Shown: positions 8,718 to 17,311, counted from the stretch's first letter. The stretch: 64,000 bases of DNA from Kribbella amoyensis (GCF_007828865.1 NZ_VIVK01000002.1:776602-840601), one strand, 5' to 3'. Notes: generated by a model from the sequence alone, not told the origin. Numbers and translations: made by a program.

Positions 8718-9373
8718 TGACCAAGCACACGTTGAGCATCCTGGTCGAGAACAAGCACGGTGTGCTGGCCCGGGTGGCCGCCCTGATCTCCCGGCGCGGG
8801 TTCAACATCGACTCGCTCGCGGTGGGCCCGACCGAGCACCCCGAGGTGTCCCGGATGACGATCGCGGTGAGCGTCGACGAGCAGCCGCTGGAGCAGATCA
8901 CCAAGCAGCTGAACAAGCTGGTGAACGTGATCAAGATCGTCGAGCTGGAGCCGACCCAGACCGTCCAACGGGAACTCCTGCTGGTCAAGGTGAAGGCCGA
9001 CACCCTCACCCGCGGGCAGGTGCTGGAGACCGTCCAGCTGTTCCGTGCCAAGGTGGTGGACGTGGCTCCGGACGCGATCACGATCGAGGCGACCGGCAAC
9101 CCGGACAAGCTCGAGGCGATGCTGCGGGTGCTGGAGCCGTTCGGCGTCCGCGAGCTGGTCCAGTCCGGCATGGTCGCGATCGGCCGGGGCGGCCGCTCCA
9201 TCTCCGACCGCACCCTGCGCCCGGTCCCGGTCCCGCCGCCGCACGTGGCGACCGGCGGTCCCGTCCTGCAGGCGAAGCCCGCCGAGCGTCCCCATCACCC
9301 GGTGCCGGCGCCGCCGCCGGGTCACCGCGCGGCACCCAGCAGTACTGCCCAGTCCGCGTCTACCCAGGCCTGA
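8717..9373 (+). CDS. ilvN: Acetolactate synthase, regulatory subunit
   Basis: 218 residues. The N-terminal ACT domain (LSILVENKHGVLARVAALISRRGFNIDSL) binds the feedback inhibitor valine, and a C-terminal ALS_ss_C domain runs to about residue 165. It activates and confers valine inhibition on IlvB. It starts one base inside the ilvB stop. The last 50 or so residues are a Pro/Ala/His-rich, apparently disordered tail (PVPVPPPHVATGGPV and on) that typical IlvN proteins of about 165-175 residues lack. Confidence 0.93.
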   Translation: MTKHTLSILVENKHGVLARVAALISRRGFNIDSLAVGPTEHPEVSRMTIAVSVDEQPLEQITKQLNKLVNVIKIVELEPTQTVQRELLLVKVKADTLTRGQVLETVQLFRAKVVDVAPDAITIEATGNPDKLEAMLRVLEPFGVRELVQSGMVAIGRGGRSISDRTLRPVPVPPPHVATGGPVLQAKPAERPHHPVPAPPPGHRAAPSSTAQSASTQA

Positions 9374-9403
9374 GCAGCCGATATCGAGGAGAGAGTTCTA
9401 CCA

Positions 9404-10435
9404 GTGGCAGCTGAAATGTTCTACGACGACAACGCCGACCTGTCGGTGATCCAGGGCCGCAACGTGGCCGTGCTCGGCTACGGCAGCCAGGGCCACGCCC
9501 ACGCGCTGTCCCTGCGCGACTCCGGGGTCGACGTGCGCGTCGGTCTGCCGGAGGGCTCGAAGAGCCGGGCCAAGGCCGAGGCCGAGGGGCTGCGGGTGCT
9601 GACCCCGGCGGAGGCCTGCGAGGAGGCCGACGTGATCGTCGTGCTGGCGCCGGACCCGGCCCAGCGGGCGCTCTACAAGGAGGCCATCGAGCCGAACCTG
9701 GTGGACGGCGACGCGCTCGTCTTCGGTCACGGCTTCAACATCCGGTTCGGCTACATCAAGCCGCCGGCGGGTGTCGACGTGTTCATGGTCGCGCCGAAGG
9801 GCCCGGGTCACCTGGTCCGCCGGGAGTACTCCGAGGGCCGGGGTGTGCCGGTGCTCGTCGCGGTCGAGCAGGACGCGACCGGCAAGGCCTGGGACGTCGC
9901 GCTGTCCTACGCCAAGGGCATCGGTGGCCTGCGGGCCGGCGGCATCAAGACCACCTTCACCGAGGAGACCGAGACCGACCTGTTCGGTGAGCAGGCCGTC
10001 CTCTGCGGTGGCGTGTCGGCGCTGGTCCAGGCCGGCTTCGAGACGCTGACCGAGGCCGGGTACCAGCCGGAGGTCGCGTACTTCGAGTGCCTGCACGAGC
10101 TGAAGCTGATCGTCGACCTGATGTACGAGGGCGGCATCGCCAAGCAGCGCTGGTCCGTGTCCGACACGGCCGAGTACGGCGACTACGTGTCCGGCCCGCG
10201 GATCATCGACGACTCGGTGAAGGCCCGGATGAAGGACGTGCTGTCCGACATCACCGACGGCACCTTCGCGAACCGCTTCATCGCGGACCAGGACGCCGGC
10301 GCGCCGGAGTTCGCCGAGTTCCGCAAGAAGAGCGAGGCGCACCCGATCGAGGCGACCGGCCGCGAGCTGCGCGCCCTGATGGCGTGGGTGAAGTCGCACG
10401 ACGACGACTACACCGAAGGCACCGCCGCTCGCTGA
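9404..10435 (+). CDS. ilvC: Ketol-acid reductoisomerase
   Basis: 343 residues, class I length. NADPH- and Mg-dependent; it converts acetolactate and acetohydroxybutyrate to the dihydroxy acids used by IlvD. Visible: the Rossmann motif VLGYGSQGHAHALSLRDSG, the metal-site segment DLFGEQAVLCGG, and ECLHELKLIVDLMYEGG. GTG start at 9404 after GGAGAGA. It is the last gene of ilvBNC, 30 bases after ilvN, and is closed by a strong terminator. Confidence 0.96.
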   Translation: MAAEMFYDDNADLSVIQGRNVAVLGYGSQGHAHALSLRDSGVDVRVGLPEGSKSRAKAEAEGLRVLTPAEACEEADVIVVLAPDPAQRALYKEAIEPNLVDGDALVFGHGFNIRFGYIKPPAGVDVFMVAPKGPGHLVRREYSEGRGVPVLVAVEQDATGKAWDVALSYAKGIGGLRAGGIKTTFTEETETDLFGEQAVLCGGVSALVQAGFETLTEAGYQPEVAYFECLHELKLIVDLMYEGGIAKQRWSVSDTAEYGDYVSGPRIIDDSVKARMKDVLSDITDGTFANRFIADQDAGAPEFAEFRKKSEAHPIEATGRELRALMAWVKSHDDDYTEGTAAR

Positions 10436-10452
10436 GCACCGGCAGCGTGACG

Positions 10453-10498
10453 TTGGCCCCCACCGTGCGACACGGTGGGGGCCAACTGCTCGTTTCTG
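10453..10498 (+). terminator. Terminator of ilvBNC
   Basis: TTGGCCCCCACCGTG (10453-10467) and CACGGTGGGGGCCAA (10471-10485) form a perfect 15-bp stem with a three-base loop. A short T-rich stretch with TTT follows. Confidence 0.85.
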
Positions 10499-10535
10499 AC
10501 AGAATCAGGGCACGGAGCGTGCGGGGGAGGCCTTG

Positions 10536-11714
10536 ATGGGGGACGGCAGGCGCGAGCTGCCCAGGCCACCTCGGCGGATCCCGAGTGGGCCGCAGACCAC
10601 GATCGAGCCACGCCGCCCGGTCTCACCGGAGCCCTTACCGCCGAAGCTGCGGTTCCGGTTCCTGGTCCCGTTGGTCGTGTTCGTGCTCGTACTGGGGGCC
10701 GGTGCGGGCTGGCTGGTCCGCGAGCAGAGCCTCGGCCTGGACACCGAGAAGGTGCTCGGCCTGGCCGGACCGAGTGTGGTCCGCGTCCTCGCCACCACGT
10801 GCGACGGCACCGGCCAGGCGTCCGGCGTACTCCTGCCCGGCGGACTCGTCCTCACGGCCGCCTCGGCCATCCGTACCCCGGTCTCGGTCGCGTTGCTCAC
10901 CGACAACGGCCGCGTCCGGCAGGCCAACGTCCTCGGGGTGACCCGCGACGGCATCGGCGTACTGCGGGTCCGTGGCCGGCTCGAGTTCCCGACGGCCACG
11001 ATCGCGGAAGGGCCGCCCCGGGATGCGGCCGAGCGCGCGTTCGTGGCGTACGACGGGGACGGCGACCAGGTGATCCGCCAGGCCGGTACCGCGAACCGGC
11101 CGCGCGCGCTCACCGACATCCTCGACGACGGCGCCCTCGGTGCGCCCCTGGTCGACCACGACGGCGACGTGATCGGCCTGCTCGCCGGTGAGACCGTTGC
11201 CACCGGCAAGGTGATCGGCCTGACCGAGCTGCGCGGGTACGCCGGTCCGGACGCGGCGATCACGCCGGAACCGACGGGCGGCTGCCAGTTCGCCCGCGGA
11301 CCACAGCACGCCGCCGAGCCGGATCTGGCGGTGGCGAACACCCCGTTGGCGGGCGAGGTCCGGGCGACGCTGGGGGAGTACCTGGACACGCTGAACCGGC
11401 ACGACTTCGACGCGATGCAGGACACGTATTCGGAGCGGTTGAAGGACCGCGGTGACGCGAAGGTGGACGCGAGGAAGCACGGGACGTCGTACGCGTTCGG
11501 TGCCGTGATCACCGAGGTCACGGCGGGCGACGGTGGCGATGCGGCGGACGCGCGGATGAGTTTCACGGTGCTGTTCTCGCCGAACAGCGCCGGCGCCCGC
11601 GGCCAGACCTGCAGCCGGCTGGACATCCGGTACCACCTGGTCCGCGAGCAGCAGCGGCTGCGGATCGACAGCACCGCCACCCTCACCGGCAGCCCGGGCT
11701 GTGACACGGACTGA
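10536..11714 (+). CDS. Membrane-anchored protein with degenerate trypsin-like protease domain
   Basis: 392 residues from the ATG after GGGGGAGG. The N-terminus is a Pro/Arg-rich cytoplasmic tail (about 1-40), then one transmembrane helix (FLVPLVVFVLVLGAGAGWLV, about 43-62). The extracellular part (about 75-250) resembles the HtrA/trypsin fold: GQASGVLLPGGLVLTAASAI aligns with the region that normally carries the catalytic His, but the His is absent. GALGAPLVDHDGDVIGLLAG aligns with the Ser region without the GNSGGP motif. It therefore looks like a pseudoprotease. The C-terminal third (about 270-390) resembles an SnoaL/NTF2-like or Mce-associated domain. The role is unknown. It sits alone between ilvBNC and serA. 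Confidence 0.7.
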   Translation: MGDGRRELPRPPRRIPSGPQTTIEPRRPVSPEPLPPKLRFRFLVPLVVFVLVLGAGAGWLVREQSLGLDTEKVLGLAGPSVVRVLATTCDGTGQASGVLLPGGLVLTAASAIRTPVSVALLTDNGRVRQANVLGVTRDGIGVLRVRGRLEFPTATIAEGPPRDAAERAFVAYDGDGDQVIRQAGTANRPRALTDILDDGALGAPLVDHDGDVIGLLAGETVATGKVIGLTELRGYAGPDAAITPEPTGGCQFARGPQHAAEPDLAVANTPLAGEVRATLGEYLDTLNRHDFDAMQDTYSERLKDRGDAKVDARKHGTSYAFGAVITEVTAGDGGDAADARMSFTVLFSPNSAGARGQTCSRLDIRYHLVREQQRLRIDSTATLTGSPGCDTD

Positions 11715-11731
11715 CACGGACTGACACGCGC
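11702..11731 (+). repeat. Tandem 10-bp repeat before serA
   Basis: TGACACGGAC occurs twice exactly (11702-11711, 11712-11721) and a third time in part (TGACACGCGC, 11722-11731). The second copy contains the stop of the upstream gene. It lies about 25 bases before a TAGCAT box (11756-11761) that could be the serA -10. Confidence 0.6.
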
Positions 11732-11832
11732 CCGAAGGTGCCACCGGGCGACTGGTAGCATCGGAGCCAGCGGGCACAGCGCGGTGCTCTGACCTTTCGA
11801 GCCCCTACCGCTTCTGCAGGAGTTGTCTTCCC

Positions 11833-13431
11833 ATGACTGACGCCACCCGACCCGTCGTCCTGATCGCCGAAGAGCTCTCCCCGGCCACCGTCGAGGCCCT
11901 CGGCCCGGACTTCGAGATCCGGCACACCAACGGCGCCGATCGCGCCGAACTGATCCCCGCCATCGCCGACGTCGACGCGATCCTGGTCCGCAGCGCCACC
12001 AAGGTGGACGCCGAGGCGCTGGCCGCGGCGAAGAAGCTGAAGGTCGTCGCCCGCGCGGGGGTCGGCCTGGACAACGTCGACGTCAAGGCCGCCACCCAGG
12101 CCGGCGTGATGGTCGTCAACGCCCCGACCTCGAACATCACCAGCGCCGCCGAGCTCGCCGTCGCGCTGCTGCTCGCCGCGGCCCGCCGGGTCCCGGCCGC
12201 CGACCAGTCGCTGAAGAACGGCGAGTGGAAGCGCAGCAAGTACACCGGCGTCGAGCTGTTCGAGAAGACCGTCGGCATCGTCGGCCTCGGCCGGATCGGC
12301 GTCCTGGTCGCGCAGCGGCTGGCCGCCTTCGGCATGAACGTGATCGCGTACGACCCGTACGTGCAGGCCGGCCGCGCCGCCCAGATGGGGGTCCGGCTCG
12401 CCTCCCTGGACGAGCTGCTGGCCGCGTCCGACTTCATCTCCGTGCACCTGCCGAAGACGCCGGAGACGATCGGCCTGATCGGTGACGAGCAGCTGCACAA
12501 GGTCAAGCCCGAGGTCATCATCGTCAACGCGGCCCGCGGCGGCATCGTCGACGAGCAGGCGCTCTACACCGCGCTGAAGGAGGGTCGCGTCGCGGCCGCC
12601 GGCCTGGACGTGTTCGCGACCGAGCCGTGCACCGACTCCCCGCTGTTCGAGTTCGAGAACGTCGTCGCCACCCCGCACCTGGGCGCCTCCACCGACGAGG
12701 CGCAGGAGAAGGCCGGCATCGCGGTCGCCAAGTCCGTCCGGCTCGCGCTGTCGGGCGAGCTGGTCCCGGACGCGGTCAACGTCCAGGGCGGCGTCATCGC
12801 CGAGGACGTCCGGCCGGGCATCGCGCTGACCGAGAAGCTCGGCCGCATCTTCACCGCGCTGGCCGGCGGCGTCGCGCAGCAGCTCGACGTCGAGGTCCGC
12901 GGCGAGATCACCCAGTACGACGTGAAGGTGCTCGAGCTGGCCGCGCTGAAGGGGGTCTTCGCCGACGTCGTCGAGGACAACGTCTCGTACGTGAACGCCC
13001 CGCTGCTCGCCGCCGAGCGTGGTCTCGAGGTCCGCCTGGTCACCGACCACGACAGCCCCGAGCACCGCAACCTGATCACGCTGCGCGGCACCCTCGCGGA
13101 CGGCGAGCAGGTCTCGGTCTCCGGCACCCTGGTCGGCGTCAAGCAGTCCGAGCGGCTGGTCGAGATCGACGGCTTCGACGTCGAGATCGAGCTGAGCGCG
13201 CACCTGGCGTTCCTGAGCTACGAGGACCGTCCGGGCATCGTCGGCCAGGTCGGCCGGATCCTCGGCGACGCCGACGTCAACATCGCCGGCATGCAGGTCA
13301 GCCGGGACCGCAAGGGTGGCAAGGCGCTGGTCGCGCTGGCCGTCGACTCCACGATCGCGACGACCGTGCTCGACGACATCGCCAAGGCCGTCCAGGCCGA
13401 CACCGCGCGCGCGGTCGACCTGGAGCTCTGA
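11833..13431 (+). CDS. serA: D-3-phosphoglycerate dehydrogenase
   Basis: 532 residues, the long actinobacterial form. It oxidises 3-phosphoglycerate to 3-phosphohydroxypyruvate with NAD, the first step to serine. Domains: substrate-binding plus Rossmann (about 1-315; GIVGLGRIGVLVAQRL, VNAARGGIVDEQAL, catalytic His in TPHLGAST), intervening ASB domain (about 320-450), and C-terminal ACT domain (AFLSYEDRPGIVGQVGRIL) for serine feedback. AGGAG lies 12 bases before the ATG, slightly far. It is monocistronic; the next gene begins about 250 bp later. Confidence 0.95.
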   Translation: MTDATRPVVLIAEELSPATVEALGPDFEIRHTNGADRAELIPAIADVDAILVRSATKVDAEALAAAKKLKVVARAGVGLDNVDVKAATQAGVMVVNAPTSNITSAAELAVALLLAAARRVPAADQSLKNGEWKRSKYTGVELFEKTVGIVGLGRIGVLVAQRLAAFGMNVIAYDPYVQAGRAAQMGVRLASLDELLAASDFISVHLPKTPETIGLIGDEQLHKVKPEVIIVNAARGGIVDEQALYTALKEGRVAAAGLDVFATEPCTDSPLFEFENVVATPHLGASTDEAQEKAGIAVAKSVRLALSGELVPDAVNVQGGVIAEDVRPGIALTEKLGRIFTALAGGVAQQLDVEVRGEITQYDVKVLELAALKGVFADVVEDNVSYVNAPLLAAERGLEVRLVTDHDSPEHRNLITLRGTLADGEQVSVSGTLVGVKQSERLVEIDGFDVEIELSAHLAFLSYEDRPGIVGQVGRILGDADVNIAGMQVSRDRKGGKALVALAVDSTIATTVLDDIAKAVQADTARAVDLEL

Positions 13432-13571
13432 GTCGATCGGTCCCGGGCTACCTGCTCACCGCAGGTCGTCCGGGACCACCGGACACTCGCAGATGAGCGG
13501 GTGACCTGAGCAAGCACCACACTGGAAGCACAAGACCGGCCTGCCGCCCGCAGGCGCATGGCGGCCGGCCA

Positions 13572-13611
13572 GGGCCCGAGTTCGTCCCCACCCGGGGATG
13601 GGCTCGGGCCC
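13572..13611. repeat. Nested inverted repeat after serA
   Basis: GGGCCCGAG (13572-13580) pairs with CTCGGGCCC (13603-13611), and TCCCC (13585-13589) pairs with GGGGA (13594-13598) inside it. It could act as a rho-independent-like hairpin for serA, but there is no T tract. The rest of 13432-13682 holds no gene that I can support. Confidence 0.5.
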
Positions 13612-13682
13612 ACCTGCATTTCAAGGGGTCTGTGGATGACGGATTTGCGTGGGACTACGCTGCGTGATCTAGAATCGAAGAC

Positions 13683-15215
13683 ATGTTCGAAGGGGATGTC
13701 GCCGAGCTCGACGCGACCGAGGTGCTGACCTCGGCCGCGGAGCATCGTGCCGAGCGGGATCGGGTCGAGGCGCGTCTTCTTCTGCATGCTCAGCGGTTCG
13801 CCGACCTCCACGGCGCCGCCGGGTTGCCGCTCGGGGATCGCCGGGACGGCCGGGAGCGGGCCGTCGTGTTCGGTGGTGCGGGATGTCCCGCGATTGCGGA
13901 GTTCGCGCCGGTGGAGTTCGGCGCGATGCTCGGGATCTCCGCCGGCGCGGCGTCGGCGTACATCGGTCAGGCGCTGGCACTGCGCCATCGCTTGCCGCGG
14001 ATCTGGGCGACAGTGCTGGCGGGGGAGGCGACGCCCTGGAAGGCCTGCAAGATCGCCACCGCGTGCCTGGAGCTGTCCGAGGACGCTGTCGCGATCGTCG
14101 ACGAACGGGTCGTTGGGCTGGTGGACACGGTGACGCCGATCCGGTTGCAGAAGATCGTCACGGCGGCCAAGTTCCAGGCCGACCGGGAGGCGGCTCGCGC
14201 GGCCGCCGAGCGGAAGGCGCGCGAGCGCGGTGTGTACGTCGGCCGCGCCGATGACCACGGCACCAAGTCTGTGTGGATCCTGGCAGCGACCGGTGACGTG
14301 TTGCGCTTCGACGCCACCATCCACTCGCTGGCCCGGGCGTTGAAGGCGCTGGGCGACCCCGACCCGCTGCGCCTCCGCCGAGCTCGCGCCGTGGGGATCC
14401 TCGCCGACCCGGCTCATGCCCTCGCGATCCTCGCTGCCGGCCGCGCGGCCAACCAATCTCAGGCCGAACCGGCGGAGGCCGGGGCCACAGTCCTGCCGCC
14501 GACTGCTGGCGGGGCTGCGCAGATCGCCTCCGTGCCGCCGGACGCCGCGTCATCGCTGAGCGACGTGCCGCCCGTTCCGGATCTGCCTTCGGGGGCCGAG
14601 CAGCGCGAGCCGTGGGATGCCGGCACTGACGACGGCCGGGCGGCCGCTTCGACCGACGCGTTCGCACGCCGGGCGTTCAACGCCGAGCTGGCTCAGCTGG
14701 ACGGGATCGCGGGTGGCCGGTCGAGTCGCACCGAGTTGTACGTACACCTGACCGACCACACCCTGGCGGCCGGCGAAGGCGTCGTCCGTGTCGAGGGCGC
14801 GGGCCCGCTGCTCGCCTCCCAGCTCACCGAGTTGATCGGTCATCGCCCGTACGCGGTGCGGCCGGTGATCGACCTCAACGACAAGATCAGCGTCGACGCC
14901 TACGAAATCCCCCGCAGGTTGCGCGAACAACTCGCGCTCATCCATCCGGTCGAGCAGTTCCCGTACGGAACTGTGGAAACCAGGCTTGGCACCGACCTCG
15001 ATCACGTCGAACCGTATGACCCGAACGGCCCACCGGGTCAGACCAGTACCACCAACCTCGTTCCCCTGCGGCGCTTCGGCCACCGGGTGAAGACGCACGG
15101 CCGCTGGCAGGTGCGGAGGAGTCCCGACGGCGTCCTGGAATGGACCAGCCCCAGCGGGTTCGCTTTTCACGTCGACCACACGGGCACCCGTCGCGCTGAC
15201 CCACGCTCTGGGTGA
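13683..15215 (+). CDS. DUF222/HNH endonuclease (13E12-repeat type)
   Basis: 510 residues. The N-terminal half (about 20-230) is the DUF222 domain common in actinobacteria (VEFGAMLGISAGAASAYIGQALAL). The middle is a variable Ala/Pro-rich linker (about 245-325). A DUF222-like stretch follows (LTDHTLAAGEGVVRVEGAGPL). The C-terminus is an HNH nuclease: DLDHVEPYDPNGPPGQT then LVPLRRFGHRVKTHG. In Mycobacterium such genes are the REP13E12 family, often targets of or cargo for mobile DNA; their function is not known. TAGAAT (13670-13675) lies seven bases before the ATG, suggesting leaderless transcription. It appears inserted between serA and leuB. Confidence 0.88.
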   Translation: MFEGDVAELDATEVLTSAAEHRAERDRVEARLLLHAQRFADLHGAAGLPLGDRRDGRERAVVFGGAGCPAIAEFAPVEFGAMLGISAGAASAYIGQALALRHRLPRIWATVLAGEATPWKACKIATACLELSEDAVAIVDERVVGLVDTVTPIRLQKIVTAAKFQADREAARAAAERKARERGVYVGRADDHGTKSVWILAATGDVLRFDATIHSLARALKALGDPDPLRLRRARAVGILADPAHALAILAAGRAANQSQAEPAEAGATVLPPTAGGAAQIASVPPDAASSLSDVPPVPDLPSGAEQREPWDAGTDDGRAAASTDAFARRAFNAELAQLDGIAGGRSSRTELYVHLTDHTLAAGEGVVRVEGAGPLLASQLTELIGHRPYAVRPVIDLNDKISVDAYEIPRRLREQLALIHPVEQFPYGTVETRLGTDLDHVEPYDPNGPPGQTSTTNLVPLRRFGHRVKTHGRWQVRRSPDGVLEWTSPSGFAFHVDHTGTRRADPRSG

Positions 15216-15243
15216 GAGCGTTGTGCGCCAGCTTCTGTCGGGG

Positions 15244-15810
15244 TCAGCGCTTGGTGGCGAGCAGTACCGCAGCGTCGGGCGCGACCATGACCTCGACGGT
15301 CGTGAAGCGCTTGTCCTGCAGCCATTCCTGGCGCAGCGTGTCGACGCGCCCCTCGTACATCGGCGGCCAGACCGCCGACGGGGTGAAGTCGTCGAGCACC
15401 ACGAAACCGCCGGGCTCGACCGCCTCGGCAATAACGTCCCGCGCGGACAGCTTCGCCTCCCGCGCGTCCACGAACAGCAGCGAGAACGGCCCGCGCTCGA
15501 TCAGCGCGGTCCAGTCGGCCTCGATGACCTCGATCCGCTGGTCGTCGCCGAAGAGCTCCGCGACGGCCTTGGCCAGCTGCGGGTCGCTCTCGGCGGTCAG
15601 GATCTGGGTACCCTCGGCCGCGCCGCTGCGCAGCCAGGCCGAGCCCACACCGCAACCGGTGCCGATCTCGCCGAGCATGCCGGTCCGGGACGCCGCCAAA
15701 GTGGCGAGCAGCCGGCCGGTCTCGTTGCGGGTCGAGCTGACGAATCCGCGCCGGCCGGACAGGCTGAGGGCCGCCGAAACCAGCGGCGGCAGTTCTGGAG
15801 GAGCGCTCAC
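15244..15810 (-). CDS. Class I SAM-dependent O-methyltransferase-like protein
   Basis: 188 residues from a GTG. Motif I is LGEIGTGCGVGSAWL. Asp/Glu positions follow in ILTAESDPQLAKAVAELF and EADWTALI, and the post-I region SLLFVDAREAKLSARDVI. The overall plan matches O-methyltransferase family 3 (COMT-like), but the substrate is unknown. It is convergent with the HNH gene (28 bp apart) and divergent from the leuB operon. The in-between region 15811-16060 contains a small ORF and hairpin listed separately. Confidence 0.8.
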   Translation of the reverse strand: MSAPPELPPLVSAALSLSGRRGFVSSTRNETGRLLATLAASRTGMLGEIGTGCGVGSAWLRSGAAEGTQILTAESDPQLAKAVAELFGDDQRIEVIEADWTALIERGPFSLLFVDAREAKLSARDVIAEAVEPGGFVVLDDFTPSAVWPPMYEGRVDTLRQEWLQDKRFTTVEVMVAPDAAVLLATKR

Positions 15811-15924
15811 GGGGTGAGAGTTGCACAGCTTCGGTCCAGTGGTGTCACTGGTATCTCACATTTCGGGACAGACTGCCCGCATTGTGGCGAATTAGTCGGA
15901 CGTCAGAGTATCTTCGAGCCCATC

Positions 15925-15972
15925 ATGCAGTTCGCGGTACGTCTCATTCGCTGCCGCGCCGGGGTTCGCTGA
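15925..15972 (+). CDS. Possible short leader ORF before leuB operon
   Basis: ATG at 15925 opens 15 codons (MQFAVRLIRCRAGVR) ending TGA. Its last codons lie in the 5' arm of a 10-bp hairpin: CCGCGCCGGG (15954-15963) pairs with CCCGGCGCGG (15983-15992). The position, about 90 bases upstream of the leuB operon, would suit a leader peptide, but it is not enriched in leucine. No good ribosome site is seen, so this is a weak call. Confidence 0.3.
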   Translation: MQFAVRLIRCRAGVR

Positions 15973-16060
15973 GGCCGACCCACCCGGCGCGGAGTCGAGG
16001 CGTTCCCCCGCCCGCAGCTGTCGGCCGTTCCTCACACAGCGAGATCAACGGGAGACCAGC

Positions 16061-16225
16061 ATGTACGACATGTACCCGGCCAACTGGCCGGCCGTCGACG
16101 GGCGCGAACGCAAGGCGGCCCGGCGCCGCCGCCCGGTACCGAACAACGCCGACCGCCGGGCCGAGGTCCGCGCGGTCCAGGAAGCCATCAACCGCCGCGA
16201 CAACGGGGGAGAACCCAAGAAGTGA
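16061..16225 (+). CDS. Small basic protein translationally coupled to leuB
   Basis: 54 residues, beginning MYDMYPANWPAVDGRERK and continuing with an Arg-rich stretch (AARRRRPVPNN) and a helical, charged C-terminal half ending GGEPKK. A clear ribosome site, GGGAGA (16050-16055), sits five bases before the ATG. The stop overlaps the leuB start (GTGA at 16222-16225), so leuB translation probably depends on it. High GC at third codon positions supports coding. No known family is recognised. It could be a nucleic-acid-binding or regulatory partner of leuB expression, or simply a coupling ORF. Confidence 0.75.
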   Translation: MYDMYPANWPAVDGRERKAARRRRPVPNNADRRAEVRAVQEAINRRDNGGEPKK

Positions 16226-17271
16226 GCACGCAGAAGACCTTCACGCTGGCCGTCGTCGGGGGCGACGGGATCGGGCCCGAGGTGACCGCCGAGGCACTCA
16301 AGGTGCTCGACGCGGTGAGCGCGGTCCACGGTGTGACCTTCACCCGGACCGAGTACGACCTCGGCGCCAAGCGCTGGCACGCGACCGGCGAGACGCTGCC
16401 GGACGCGGAGCTCGAGGAGATCCGCAAGCACGACGCGATCCTGCTCGGCGCGGTCGGCGACCCGTCGGTGCCGTCCGGCGTGCTCGAGCGCGGCCTGCTG
16501 CTGAAGCTGCGGTTCGCCCTCGACCACTACGTGAACCTGCGCCCGTCGAAGATCTACCCCTCCGTCGGTTCCCCGCTGGCGGCCCCGGGCGAGGTCGACT
16601 TCGTCGTCGTCCGCGAGGGCACCGAGGGCCCGTACGTCGGCAACGGCGGCGCGCTCCGGGTCGGCACGCCGGCCGAGATCGCCACCGAGGTGTCGGTCAA
16701 CACCGCGTACGGCGTGGAGCGGGTCGTGCGCGACGCGTTCGCCCGGGCCCAGGCGCGGCCGCGCAAGAAGCTCACCCTGGTCCACAAGAACAACGTGCTC
16801 GTGCACGCCGGTCACCTGTGGAAGCGCACCGTCGACGCGGTCGCCGCGGAGTTCCCCGAGATCACGGTGGACTACCTGCACGTAGACGCCGCGACGATCT
16901 TCCTGGTCACCGACCCGGCCCGGTTCGACGTGATCGTCACCGACAACCTGTTCGGCGACATCCTCACGGACCTGGCGGCCGCGATCTCGGGCGGAATCGG
17001 GCTGGCCGCGAGCGGCAACATCAACCCGGACCGGACCGCGCCGAGCATGTTCGAGCCGGTCCACGGGTCGGCCCCCGACATCGCCGGCCAGCAGAAGGCG
17101 GACCCGACCGCGGCGATCCTGTCGGCGGCGCTGCTGCTGGACCACCTGGGCCTGACCGAGGCGGCCGCGGCCATCGAGGCGGCCGTGACGGCGGACATCG
17201 AGGAGCGCACCGGCGCCCCGCGAGCGACCGCCGAGATCGGCGACGCCATCGCCAAGCGCGCGGCCGGCTGA
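16222..17271 (+). CDS. leuB: 3-isopropylmalate dehydrogenase
   Basis: 349 residues; oxidatively decarboxylates 3-isopropylmalate in leucine synthesis. Motifs: VVGGDGIGPEVTAEAL at the N-terminus, substrate Arg/Tyr region VVREGTEGPYVGNGG, metal and NAD site VTDNLFGDILTDLAAAISGGIG, and EPVHGSAPDIAGQ. GTG start overlaps the stop of the 54-residue gene. ilvE follows 40 bases later with its own TACGGT -10 candidate (17299-17304), so leuB and ilvE may be separate transcripts. Confidence 0.95.
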   Translation: MSTQKTFTLAVVGGDGIGPEVTAEALKVLDAVSAVHGVTFTRTEYDLGAKRWHATGETLPDAELEEIRKHDAILLGAVGDPSVPSGVLERGLLLKLRFALDHYVNLRPSKIYPSVGSPLAAPGEVDFVVVREGTEGPYVGNGGALRVGTPAEIATEVSVNTAYGVERVVRDAFARAQARPRKKLTLVHKNNVLVHAGHLWKRTVDAVAAEFPEITVDYLHVDAATIFLVTDPARFDVIVTDNLFGDILTDLAAAISGGIGLAASGNINPDRTAPSMFEPVHGSAPDIAGQQKADPTAAILSAALLLDHLGLTEAAAAIEAAVTADIEERTGAPRATAEIGDAIAKRAAG

Positions 17272-17311
17272 GTACTCGCATGACCACTCGGCCAAGAGGT
17301 ACGGTGCGCTC

